NCBI GenBank assembly: GCA_937996825.1
Contig: CALKUJ010000233.1
Span: 1-6,893 of the forward strand
Source of the DNA: an uncultured Polynucleobacter sp.
GTDB lineage: Bacteria > Pseudomonadota > Gammaproteobacteria > Burkholderiales > Burkholderiaceae
DNA: 6,893 nucleotides
Direction of reading: 5' to 3'
This document shows positions 1-6,751 of the stretch, piece by piece. The notes under the pieces were generated by a model. The model did no database searches. It was not told where the DNA came from and was given only the letters and a program-made list of their open reading frames with translations. A program made the translations under genes and the position numbers. Each line of letters begins with the position of its first letter. Position 1 is the first letter of the stretch.

Positions 1-40
1 AATAAAAGGCCTGTTAATAACGATTAACAGGCCTTTTATT
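1..40. terminator. Perfect 18-bp inverted-repeat terminator, probably bidirectional
   Basis: Bases 1-18 are the exact reverse complement of 23-40, with a 4-nt loop AACG. The inner part (AGGCCTGTTAAT and its partner) is the firm stem, and the ends form an A-rich left flank and a T-rich right flank, as in intrinsic terminators. The symmetry means it can work in both directions. It lies 27 nt beyond the stop codon of the minus-strand regulator, so it probably ends that transcript. It may also serve a gene reading rightward from outside the window, which cannot be seen. Confidence 0.88.
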
Positions 41-67
41 TATTTGAACTCATATTGTTTCTGGACC

Positions 68-757
68 TTACATTCCAGCCTCTTCGCACTTCTGCACCAA
101 ACAATCCAAAATCATCGTCTCCATCTTATGGGCATACAGTGAATTCACTTCACCCTTGGCTGACACCAACTTGTCTTTCTTATAACCCTTGATCATTGAA
201 TTCGTCAAAATCTTGGGCTCTTTATGTGGCGGATACTCTTTGATCTCTGGAGGTATCTGCAAGACCTGCGGATGAAGTTTCAAGAAGCCAGCTTCGACCA
301 AAGTAGGGATGTGTCTGGTGTGCAAGTTTCTCTGTAAATAATGCAGCAAGTGCACTTGCTCAACGGGGCTGATCTGCCAATCCAGGTAAATCACATCGGG
401 TGACAAAGAAACCGCCTGCATCAAGGCTTCTAGGGTGTCGTGGCACAAATGCAAATCCACTGAAGACTCCCATGGTTCCACGAATTTCTGGAAATCTTTG
501 AACTGCTCTTCGCCCCGCAAAATACACAAGAACAAGAACTGATTGCCGCAGCGTTCACGAATACCCATTCTGCGTCTGGTCAGCAATTGCTCTAATGAAG
601 ACATCAAAATGCGGCGGTGACCACCTCGGGTTTTCCAAGCCAACAACTCGCCGGTTTCAACCATCTTTTGGACGGTACCTAATGACACTTGAAGATATTT
701 CGCGGTTTCGCGAGTACTCAAGAAGTCCTTAGGATTTTCTTCTTTTTTAAGGTCCAT
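68..757 (-). CDS. Excisionase/MerR-type helix-turn-helix protein with degenerate receiver-like domain
   Basis: This is a cytoplasmic 229-aa protein and a probable transcriptional regulator; its targets are unknown. Residues 12-59 match the excisionase-family (HTH_17, BldC/MerR-like) DNA-binding domain: a start of the form FLSTRETAKYLQVS, a helix-turn-helix VSLGTVQKMVETGEL, then the wing WKTRGGHRRI and a helix with LEQLL. Residues 74-157 read like a reduced CheY receiver: a beta strand FLFLCIL, a helix, then PDVIYLDW with Asp126 where the phospho-acceptor would be, then IPTLVEAG. The acidic pair normally following strand 1 is absent and no conserved Lys follows strand 5, so phosphorylation is doubtful. 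Residues 158-229 are Lys-rich and I do not recognise them. The ATG at 757 has a good ribosome binding site (AGGAAAG, 6 nt upstream). The gene is divergent from sucA, so control of that operon or of itself is possible but only inferred from position. Confidence 0.85.
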   Translation of the reverse strand: MDLKKEENPKDFLSTRETAKYLQVSLGTVQKMVETGELLAWKTRGGHRRILMSSLEQLLTRRRMGIRERCGNQFLFLCILRGEEQFKDFQKFVEPWESSVDLHLCHDTLEALMQAVSLSPDVIYLDWQISPVEQVHLLHYLQRNLHTRHIPTLVEAGFLKLHPQVLQIPPEIKEYPPHKEPKILTNSMIKGYKKDKLVSAKGEVNSLYAHKMETMILDCLVQKCEEAGM

Positions 758-820
758 CTAACACTTTCCTATTGATTGATAAAAGGACCTGAAATCGTAT
801 ATTTAATTTTTTTGCCAAGT

Positions 821-838
821 AATCAGACGATTCTGATT
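821..838. promoter_or_regulatory. Dyad AATCAGA-N4-TCTGATT, candidate operator
   Basis: Seven bases on each side are perfectly complementary around the 4-nt centre CGAT. The dyad lies 64 bp upstream of the minus-strand regulator start and 75 bp upstream of the proposed -35 of the sucA promoter. MerR-like and excisionase-type proteins bind short inverted or direct repeats, so this could be an operator in the divergent region. That is inference from position and symmetry only; short dyads also occur by chance in AT-rich DNA. Confidence 0.35.
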
Positions 839-842
839 TGTT

Positions 843-860
843 TGTAGGAAATTTCTTACA
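843..860. promoter_or_regulatory. Imperfect 18-bp palindrome, candidate operator
   Basis: TGTAGGAAATTTCTTACA pairs with itself at 8 of 9 positions, the exception being G847/T856. There is no spacer, which fits a homodimer protein site better than an RNA hairpin. It sits 4 bp after the preceding dyad and 52 bp before the proposed -35 of the sucA promoter. The binding protein is unknown. Confidence 0.33.
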
Positions 861-875
861 GATAACTGTCAGAAC

Positions 876-889
876 TAATAAATTTATTA
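876..889. promoter_or_regulatory. Perfect AT-only palindrome upstream of sucA promoter
   Basis: TAATAAATTTATTA is a perfect 7+7 palindrome made only of A and T. It is 23 bp upstream of the proposed -35 element, in the zone where UP-element-like AT-rich DNA or activator sites act. Because it is AT-only, chance is a serious alternative. Confidence 0.25.
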
Positions 890-912
890 AGGCAAAAACC
901 CATAAATGCACC

Positions 913-941
913 TTGCCTATTGGGTTTAGAGTGAATATTAT
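913..941 (+). promoter_or_regulatory. Sigma-70-type promoter for sucA-sucB-lpd
   Basis: TTGCCT (913-918, 4 of 6 match to the -35 consensus) and TATTAT (936-941, 5 of 6 match to the -10) are separated by exactly 17 bp, the optimal spacing. Transcription would begin near 948. This gives a leader of about 158 nt before the sucA ATG, enough to hold the 989-1005 hairpin and the structured segment at 1028-1102. No start site has been measured; the call rests on motif match, spacing and position. Confidence 0.62.
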
Positions 942-988
942 TAAAAAAAGTCCCGCAAATATGGGCTGGAAGTGTTAAGCTCTCATTT

Positions 989-1005
989 ACGGAAATGTTT
1001 TCCGT
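989..1005 (+). ncRNA. 7-bp hairpin in the sucA leader
   Basis: ACGGAAA (989-995) pairs perfectly with TTTCCGT (999-1005) around a 3-nt loop TGT. It would lie about 40 nt into the predicted leader, upstream of the sucA-type RNA. No T-run follows, so it does not look like an intrinsic terminator. It may be an accessory stem of the leader or may protect the transcript; the role is unknown. Confidence 0.4.
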
Positions 1006-1027
1006 GGTAGTTACAACTTGTACGCAA

Positions 1028-1102
1028 TCCGCTAATCGGTGAAGCCGTGTCGCGGAAGGTTTTAACCCACTACAAACTCGGGGTACCCGATGAAAGGTGA
1101 GC
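1028..1102 (+). ncRNA. sucA RNA motif (candidate cis-regulatory leader)
   Basis: The segment directly before the sucA start resembles in position, lineage and layout the sucA RNA motif (Rfam RF01070), a candidate riboswitch of unknown ligand found upstream of sucA in Burkholderiales, whose structure includes the Shine-Dalgarno. Pairings seen here are UCCGC (1028-1032) with GCGGA (1052-1056); AUCGG (1035-1039) with CCGAU (1087-1091); and, competing for the same bases, UCGGG (1078-1082) with CCCGA (1086-1090) around a GUA loop. CACU (1068-1071) could also pair with GGUG (1096-1099) in the Shine-Dalgarno. The family call comes from memory of the motif and its genomic context and was not checked by a covariance search. 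The boundaries are approximate. Confidence 0.75.
1093..1100 (+). promoter_or_regulatory. Shine-Dalgarno of sucA (AAAGGTGA), decides the start
   Basis: AAAGGTGA is a strong ribosome binding site ending 5 nt before ATG 1106 and 8 nt before ATG 1109. An in-frame GTG at 1097 lies inside this site and has only a weak purine stretch of its own upstream, so it is an unlikely start. The site forms the 3' edge of the structured leader, so folding there could control access of the ribosome. Confidence 0.75.
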
Positions 1103-1105
1103 AAT

Positions 1106-3961
1106 ATGATGCAGTCCTACAGAGGTAGTTCTTATCTCTTTGGCGGTAACGCGCCCTACGTAGAAGAACTCTACGAAGCCTATCTTGAAAATCCAGCTTC
1201 TGTCACAGACTATTGGCGTGAATATTTTGACAATGTTCAATTAGTGCCTGCTGTTGATGGTTCAACCAAACACGATGTACCTCATGCCCCAGTGGTCAAT
1301 GCTTTTGCACAGCGTGCCAAGCAAGGTCCGATTCGTGTCATCAATGACTCTGCAGATTCAGAACTAGGTCGTAAACGCGTTGCTGTTCAACAACTCATCG
1401 CTGCTCATCGCAACGTTGGTAACCGTTGGGCCGATTTAGACCCACTCAAGCGCACTGAGCGCCCAAATATTCCAGAGCTTGATCCTGCCTTCTACGGTTT
1501 GGGTGATGCTGATATGGATATCGTATTCAACACCAGCAACACATTCTTCGGCAAAGACAGCATGACTTTGCGTGAGTTGTTGCAAAACTTGCGCCAAACA
1601 TACTCAGGCACCATTGGTGCAGAGTTCATGTACATCACTGATCAAAAGATCAAGCGTTGGTGGCAAGAAAAACTAGAAGCTGCGAGATCAACTCCTAGCT
1701 TCTCACCAGAAAAGAAAAAACAAGTTCTTGAGCGCTTAACAGCAGCTGAAGGCTTAGAGCGTTACTTGCACACAAAGTATGTGGGTCAGAAGCGTTTCTC
1801 ATTAGAAGGTGGTGAAAGTTTCATCGCTTCAATGGATGAAGTGATCAAAGTGGCGGGTACTGCCGGTGTACAAGAAATTGTGATCGGTATGGCTCACCGT
1901 GGTCGCTTGAACGTATTGGTGAACACTTTGGGCAAGATGCCTAAAGACTTGTTCGCTGAATTCGATCACACCGCTCCAGAAGATCTACCTGCTGGTGACG
2001 TGAAGTATCACCAAGGTTTCTCAAGCGACGTGACCACTCCTGGCGGTCCTGTGCATTTGTCATTGGCGTTCAACCCATCTCACCTAGAGATCGTGAACCC
2101 AGTGGTTGAAGGTTCAGTGCGCGCTCGTATGGATCGTCGTGGTGACACAACAGGTTCTCAAGTGATGCCAATCTTGGTACACGGTGATGCAGCGATCGCT
2201 GGTCAAGGTGTGGTTCAAGAAACATTGGCGATGGCTGAGGTTCGTGGTTACTACACAGGTGGCACGATTCACATCGTGATCAATAACCAAATCGGTTTCA
2301 CCACATCAGACCCACGCGACTTGCGTTCGACTCTTTACTGTACAGACATCCTCAAAACCATTGAGGCACCTGTATTGCACGTGAATGGTGATGATCCAGA
2401 AGCAGTGGTGTTCGCTACTCAGTTGGCTGTTGAATACCGCAACACCTTCAAAAAAGACGTGGCGATCGACATCATTTGTTACCGTAAATTAGGTCACAAC
2501 GAGCAAGACACTCCAGCCTTGACTCAACCATTGATGTACAAAAAGATTGCTCAACATCCTGGTACACGCAAGTTGTACGCTGACAAGCTAGAAGCTCAAG
2601 GCGTATTGCAAGCTGGTGGCGGTGATGAAATGGTCAAAGCTTACCGTTCTGCGATGGACGCTGGTAAGCACTCTATAGACCCTGTGATCTCTAACTTCAA
2701 AGGCAAGTACGCGGTTGATTGGTCTCCATTCTTGAATAAGAAATGGACAGACTCAGCAGATACAGCGATTCCTTTGGCCGAGTGGAAGCGCTTGGCAGAA
2801 CGTATTACAAAAGTGCCAGAAGGCTTCAAACCACACAATCTCGTTGAAAACGTATTGAACAACCGTGCGGCCATGGGTCGTGGTGAAGTCAACGTTGACT
2901 GGGGTATGGGCGAGCACATGGCGTTTGCTTCATTGGTAGCGAGCGGTTACCCGATTCGTTTATCAGGTGAAGACTCAGGCCGTGGCACATTCACACATCG
3001 TCACGCAGTGATCCATGATCAAAATCGCGAAAAGTGGGACACAGGTACATACGTGCCTTTGGAACACGTTGCTGAAGGTCAGGCTAACTTCACTGTGATT
3101 GACTCGATTCTTTCAGAAGAAGCGGTTCTAGGTTTTGAATACGGTTACGCTGCTGCAGAACCAAACACATTGACCATTTGGGAAGCCCAGTTCGGTGACT
3201 TCGTGAACGGTGCTCAAGTGGTGATCGACCAATTCATCGCCTCAGGCGAAGTGAAGTGGGGTCGTGCTAATGGTCTAGTTCTTATGTTGCCTCACGGCTA
3301 TGAAGGTCAGGGTCCTGAGCACTCATCAGCACGTCCTGAGCGCTTCATGCAGTTATGCGCTGACATGAACATGCAAGTTGTTCAGCCAACCACTGCATCA
3401 CAGATTTTCCATTTGTTGCGTCGTCAGATGATCCGTCAGTTCCGTAAGCCGTTGATCATCATGACTCCAAAATCTTTGTTGAGAAACAAAGATGCCACAT
3501 CACCAGTTTCAGAATTCACCAAAGGCGAATTCAAAACTGTGATCGGTGAGTTGGACGAGAGCATTGATGCTAAGAAAGTCACCCGTGTGATTGCTTGTTC
3601 AGGCAAGGTTTACTACGACTTGGTAAAAGCTCGTGAAGCCAAAAAGCAAACAGACGTGGCATTGATTCGTGTAGAACAGTTGTATCCGTTCCCACACAAA
3701 GCATTTGCTGCAGAAATGAAGAAATATCCAAAAGCGACTGAAATTGTTTGGTGTCAAGACGAGCCACAAAACCAGGGCTCATGGTTCTTCATTCAGCACA
3801 ACATTCACGAGAACATGACAGAGGGTCAAAAATTGGGTTACTCAGGTCGCCCAGCTTCTGCCTCACCAGCTTGTGGTTACGCTCACTTGCACCAAGATCA
3901 ACAGAAATCTTTGATTGAAGGTGCGTTTGCGAAACTCAAAGGTTTTGTACTCACTAAATAA
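1106..3961 (+). CDS. sucA: 2-oxoglutarate dehydrogenase E1 component
   Basis: E1 of the TCA-cycle 2-oxoglutarate dehydrogenase complex (EC 1.2.4.2). It decarboxylates 2-oxoglutarate on thiamine diphosphate and passes the succinyl group to the lipoyl arm of SucB. From ATG 1106 it is 951 aa, against 933 in E. coli, so full length. The N-terminal segment SYLFGGNAPYVEELYEAYL is the E1o peptide thought to contact the complex. Residues about 210-530 are the ThDP domain, with MAHRGRLNVLVN (His264, the counterpart of E. coli His260) and the ThDP/Mg signature from GD at 360-361 to NNQIG at 393-397. Residues about 595-795 are the transketolase pyrimidine domain, with EDSGRGTF near 622 and GPEHSSARPERF (His739, as E. 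coli His729). The rest is the E1o C-terminal domain. The start was chosen from AAAGGTGA and the family start MM; GTG 1097 is the alternative. It is first in the operon, 50 nt before sucB. The name odhA is also used. Confidence 0.98.
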   Translation: MMQSYRGSSYLFGGNAPYVEELYEAYLENPASVTDYWREYFDNVQLVPAVDGSTKHDVPHAPVVNAFAQRAKQGPIRVINDSADSELGRKRVAVQQLIAAHRNVGNRWADLDPLKRTERPNIPELDPAFYGLGDADMDIVFNTSNTFFGKDSMTLRELLQNLRQTYSGTIGAEFMYITDQKIKRWWQEKLEAARSTPSFSPEKKKQVLERLTAAEGLERYLHTKYVGQKRFSLEGGESFIASMDEVIKVAGTAGVQEIVIGMAHRGRLNVLVNTLGKMPKDLFAEFDHTAPEDLPAGDVKYHQGFSSDVTTPGGPVHLSLAFNPSHLEIVNPVVEGSVRARMDRRGDTTGSQVMPILVHGDAAIAGQGVVQETLAMAEVRGYYTGGTIHIVINNQIGFTTSDPRDLRSTLYCTDILKTIEAPVLHVNGDDPEAVVFATQLAVEYRNTFKKDVAIDIICYRKLGHNEQDTPALTQPLMYKKIAQHPGTRKLYADKLEAQGVLQAGGGDEMVKAYRSAMDAGKHSIDPVISNFKGKYAVDWSPFLNKKWTDSADTAIPLAEWKRLAERITKVPEGFKPHNLVENVLNNRAAMGRGEVNVDWGMGEHMAFASLVASGYPIRLSGEDSGRGTFTHRHAVIHDQNREKWDTGTYVPLEHVAEGQANFTVIDSILSEEAVLGFEYGYAAAEPNTLTIWEAQFGDFVNGAQVVIDQFIASGEVKWGRANGLVLMLPHGYEGQGPEHSSARPERFMQLCADMNMQVVQPTTASQIFHLLRRQMIRQFRKPLIIMTPKSLLRNKDATSPVSEFTKGEFKTVIGELDESIDAKKVTRVIACSGKVYYDLVKAREAKKQTDVALIRVEQLYPFPHKAFAAEMKKYPKATEIVWCQDEPQNQGSWFFIQHNIHENMTEGQKLGYSGRPASASPACGYAHLHQDQQKSLIEGAFAKLKGFVLTK

Positions 3962-4011
3962 CCAGTAGATAACACTAACAATTACTCAATAGAGAATAAG
4001 GGAAAAAGAAC

Positions 4012-5235
4012 ATGGCTATCGTAGACGTCAAAGTTCCACAATTATCAGAATCAGTTGCAGAAGCAACTATGTTGACTTGGAAGAAAAAAGCCGGTGAAGC
4101 GGTTGCTCAAGATGAAATCTTGATTGAAATCGAAACCGACAAAGTGGTGCTTGAAGTACCAGCGCCTTCAGCTGGTGTATTGGCTGAAATCGTGGTTGGT
4201 GATGGCGGCACAGTGGTTTCTGATCAAGTGATCGCAAAAATTGACAGCGCTGCTAAAGCTGCTGCTGCACCTGCAGCGGCCGCTCCTGCACCTGCTGCAG
4301 CCCCAGCGCCAGCGGCAGCACCTGCTGCTGCTCCAGCAGCTGCATCAGCCAGCGCTAAGGCAATGCCTTCAGCCGCTAAGTTGATGGCTGAAAACAATCT
4401 ATCTGCTGCTCAAGTGGGTGGTTCAGGTAAAGATGGTCGTGTGACCAAAGGTGATGTTCTTGCAACATTGTCTGGCACAGCACCAGCGGCTAAACCAGCT
4501 GCTGCTCCAGCAGCACCGCAAGTGAACATCGGTAATCGCCCAGAAGAGCGCGTACCAATGAGCCGTTTACGTGCTCGTATTGCTGAGCGTTTATTGCAGT
4601 CTCAACAAACCAATGCCATCTTGACCACTTTCAACGAAGTGAACATGGCACCGGTCATGGGCATGCGTAACAAATACAAAGACCAGTTTGAAAAAGAACA
4701 CGGTACTAAATTAGGTTTCATGTCTTTCTTCGTTAAAGCTGCTGTTCACGCTTTGAAGAAGTACCCAATTCTTAATGCCTCAGTTGATGGCAACGACATC
4801 GTTTATCACGGTTACTTTGACATTGGTATCGCCGTTGGTTCACCACGTGGTCTAGTGGTACCTATCTTGCGCGATGCTGATCAAATGAGCTTGGCTGATA
4901 TTGAAAAGAAAATTGCTGAATTTGGCGTTAAAGCACGTGATGGCAAATTAACACTTGATGATCTATCAGGTGGTACTTTCTCTATCTCTAACGGCGGTAT
5001 CTTCGGTTCAATGTTGTCAACACCGATCATCAACCCACCACAATCAGCTATTTTGGGTATCCACGCAACGAAAGACCGCGCAGTTGTTGAAAACGGTCAA
5101 GTGGTTGTGCGCCCAATCAACTATTTGGCGATGTCTTACGACCACCGCATCATTGACGGTCGTGAAGCTGTATTAGGTTTGGTTGCTATGAAAGAAGCGT
5201 TGGAAGATCCAGCACGTCTTTTGTTAGACCTTTAA
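4012..5235 (+). CDS. sucB: Dihydrolipoyllysine-residue succinyltransferase, E2 of 2-oxoglutarate dehydrogenase
   Basis: E2 core of the complex (EC 2.3.1.61). It carries the succinyl group on a lipoylated lysine and transfers it to CoA. It is 407 aa, close to E. coli SucB (405). One lipoyl domain spans residues 2-77, with Lys44 in ETDKVVLEV as the lipoylation site. An Ala/Pro swinging-arm linker covers about 80-118 and ends in a Ser/Ala/Lys stretch. The E1/E3 peripheral subunit-binding domain is at about 119-153 (PSAAKLMAENNLSA to GRVTKGDVLATL). A second, shorter Ala/Pro linker leads to the catalytic domain from about 178, which holds SPRGLVVPILRDAD, GTFSISNGGIFGS and the active-site DHRIIDG (His378, Asp382). 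A single lipoyl domain and the SVAEAT signature favour the succinyl rather than the acetyl form. AAGGGA ends 8 nt before the ATG. It lies between sucA and lpd. Confidence 0.98.
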   Translation: MAIVDVKVPQLSESVAEATMLTWKKKAGEAVAQDEILIEIETDKVVLEVPAPSAGVLAEIVVGDGGTVVSDQVIAKIDSAAKAAAAPAAAAPAPAAAPAPAAAPAAAPAAASASAKAMPSAAKLMAENNLSAAQVGGSGKDGRVTKGDVLATLSGTAPAAKPAAAPAAPQVNIGNRPEERVPMSRLRARIAERLLQSQQTNAILTTFNEVNMAPVMGMRNKYKDQFEKEHGTKLGFMSFFVKAAVHALKKYPILNASVDGNDIVYHGYFDIGIAVGSPRGLVVPILRDADQMSLADIEKKIAEFGVKARDGKLTLDDLSGGTFSISNGGIFGSMLSTPIINPPQSAILGIHATKDRAVVENGQVVVRPINYLAMSYDHRIIDGREAVLGLVAMKEALEDPARLLLDL

Positions 5236-5243
5236 TTCAGACC

Positions 5244-5265
5244 TTTGATTAGTCATATAGTCAAA
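5244..5265 (+). ncRNA. Small intercistronic stem-loop between sucB and lpd
   Basis: TTTGATTA (5244-5251) pairs with TAGTCAAA (5258-5265) as an 8-bp stem with one G-U pair and a 6-nt loop GTCATA. It lies in the 63-nt gap between sucB and lpd, 33 nt before the lpd start. It is AT-rich and weak and has no T-run, so termination is unlikely. It could influence mRNA processing between the two genes, but chance is a fair alternative. Confidence 0.25.
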
Positions 5266-5298
5266 CAGTTAAAGACATAGAAAAATACAGGAAAAATT

Positions 5299-6735
5299 AT
5301 GAGTCAAAATTTTGACGTAGTTGTCATTGGTGGTGGCCCTGGTGGTTACATCGCTGCGATTCGTGCCGCTCAATTAGGTTTCAAAGTAGCGTGTGCTGAA
5401 AGCAATCCGTATGACGATCCAAAAGGTGAGCCACGTTTGGGCGGTACTTGCTTGAACGTTGGTTGTATTCCTTCAAAAGCATTGTTGGCCAGCTCTGAAG
5501 AGTTTGAGAACATCGCTCATCACATTTCTGATCACGGCATCAGCGTTAAAGATGCCAGCATCGATGTGAAGAAAATGATTTCTCGCAAAGATGACATCGT
5601 TGGCAAGATGACAGGTGGTATTCAGTTCTTGTTCCGCAAAAACAAAATCACTTTGTTAAGAGGCCATGCCTCATTTGCTGGCAAAGGTGCTGATGGTTAC
5701 CAAATCAAAGTAGACGGTAAAGACGCTGGCACAGTAACTGCTAAAAACGTCATCATCGCCACAGGCTCTAAAGCTCGTCATTTGCCAGGCATGCCGGTTG
5801 ATAACGAATTCATCTGTGACAACGAAGGTGCTCTCAAGTTCGGCGCTACTCCTAAGAAATTAGGTGTGATTGGTGCTGGCGTGATTGGTCTTGAGTTGGG
5901 TTCAGTATGGCGTCGTTTGGGTGCTGAAGTCACGATCCTTGAAGCATTACCAACTTTCTTGGGTGCTTGTGATGAGGGTGTTTCTAAAGAAGCGCACAAA
6001 CTATTTACCAAGCAGGGCTTGAAGATCAATTTGGGCGTGAAGATTGGTGAAGTCAAAGCCTCTAAAAAAGGTGTATCAGTGGCTTACACAGACAGCACTG
6101 GTGCTGCGCAAAAACTTGAGTGCGATCGTTTGATCGTATCAGTTGGTCGTGTACCAAACACTGAAGGTTTGAACCTAGAAGCCATCGGCTTGAAAGTGGA
6201 TGAGCGCGGTTTCATTCCTATCGACAATCACACTTGTGCTACTTCAGCTCCTGGCGTTTACGCCGTGGGTGACGTGGTGCGTGGTCCGATGTTGGCACAC
6301 AAAGCTGAAGACGAAGGTGTCTTGGTAGCTGAAGTGATCGCTGGTCAAAAACCACACATTGATTACAACTGCATTCCTTGGGTGATCTACACATCTCCTG
6401 AGATTGCTTGGGTTGGTAAAACAGAACAGCAACTAAAAGCTGAAGGTCGTGCTTATAAGCCAGGTCAGTTCCCATTCGCGGCCAACGGTCGTGCCTTGGG
6501 TATGGGCTCAGCTGACGGTTTCGTGAAAGTCTTAGCGGACGCACAAACAGATGAGATCCTTGGTGTTCACATCGTGGGTGCAGCAGCTTCAGACTTGATC
6601 GCTGAAGCCGCAGTGGCGATGGAATTCAAAGCAGCCGCTGAAGACATCGGTCGCGTTTGCCATCCACACCCAAGCTTGTCAGAAGTCGTGAGAGAAGCAG
6701 CCTTGGCGACTGACAAACGTGCACTGAATATGTAA
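5299..6735 (+). CDS. lpd: Dihydrolipoyl dehydrogenase, E3 of 2-oxoglutarate dehydrogenase
   Basis: FAD-dependent E3 (EC 1.8.1.4). It reoxidises the dihydrolipoyl group of SucB and reduces NAD+. It is 478 aa, usual for the family. FAD binding is shown by GGGPGG at 11-16 and the later VYAVGDV strand. The redox disulfide is Cys51/Cys56 in GGTCLNVGCIPSK. NAD+ binding is shown by GAGVIG at 192-197, with GLELG following. The C-terminal dimerisation domain ends in HPHPSLSE, giving the His457/Glu462 catalytic pair. A short insert before the first cysteine (NPYDDPKGEPRLGGTC) is typical of the E3 dedicated to 2-oxoglutarate dehydrogenase in beta- and some gammaproteobacteria, unlike lipoyl-domain-fused E3 forms of pyruvate dehydrogenase. 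AGGA ends 6 nt before ATG 5299. Its place as third gene supports the name odhL. It may also serve other lipoyl complexes, which this window cannot show. Confidence 0.98.
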   Translation: MSQNFDVVVIGGGPGGYIAAIRAAQLGFKVACAESNPYDDPKGEPRLGGTCLNVGCIPSKALLASSEEFENIAHHISDHGISVKDASIDVKKMISRKDDIVGKMTGGIQFLFRKNKITLLRGHASFAGKGADGYQIKVDGKDAGTVTAKNVIIATGSKARHLPGMPVDNEFICDNEGALKFGATPKKLGVIGAGVIGLELGSVWRRLGAEVTILEALPTFLGACDEGVSKEAHKLFTKQGLKINLGVKIGEVKASKKGVSVAYTDSTGAAQKLECDRLIVSVGRVPNTEGLNLEAIGLKVDERGFIPIDNHTCATSAPGVYAVGDVVRGPMLAHKAEDEGVLVAEVIAGQKPHIDYNCIPWVIYTSPEIAWVGKTEQQLKAEGRAYKPGQFPFAANGRALGMGSADGFVKVLADAQTDEILGVHIVGAAASDLIAEAAVAMEFKAAAEDIGRVCHPHPSLSEVVREAALATDKRALNM

Positions 6736-6751
6736 TGCACGTGATCTTGCT

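Noticed and set aside
856..1104. 82-aa minus-strand open frame in the sucA leader
   Set aside because: It starts with TTG, has no recognisable domain, and overlaps the promoter and structured leader of sucA. It is better explained as non-coding regulatory DNA.
2641..2919. 92-aa minus-strand open frame within sucA
   Set aside because: It lies wholly inside a well-conserved gene on the other strand, with no family resemblance; a shadow frame.
4249..4380. Ala/Pro-rich repeat in sucB as a novel repeat element
   Set aside because: It is the ordinary flexible linker between the lipoyl and subunit-binding domains of E2 proteins; the codons are mixed and not an exact tandem repeat.
4955..5176. 73-aa plus-strand open frame within sucB
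   Set aside because: Shifted frame across the E2 catalytic domain, which is intact in the main frame; no domain and no independent evidence.
4012..5235. Acetyltransferase (pyruvate dehydrogenase E2, aceF) instead of sucB
   Set aside because: One lipoyl domain, 407-aa length, the SVAEAT lipoyl signature and the position directly after sucA all indicate the succinyltransferase.
6239..6544. Minus-strand open frames opposite lpd (up to 101 aa)
   Set aside because: Composition and position fit antisense shadows of lpd; no domain is recognisable.
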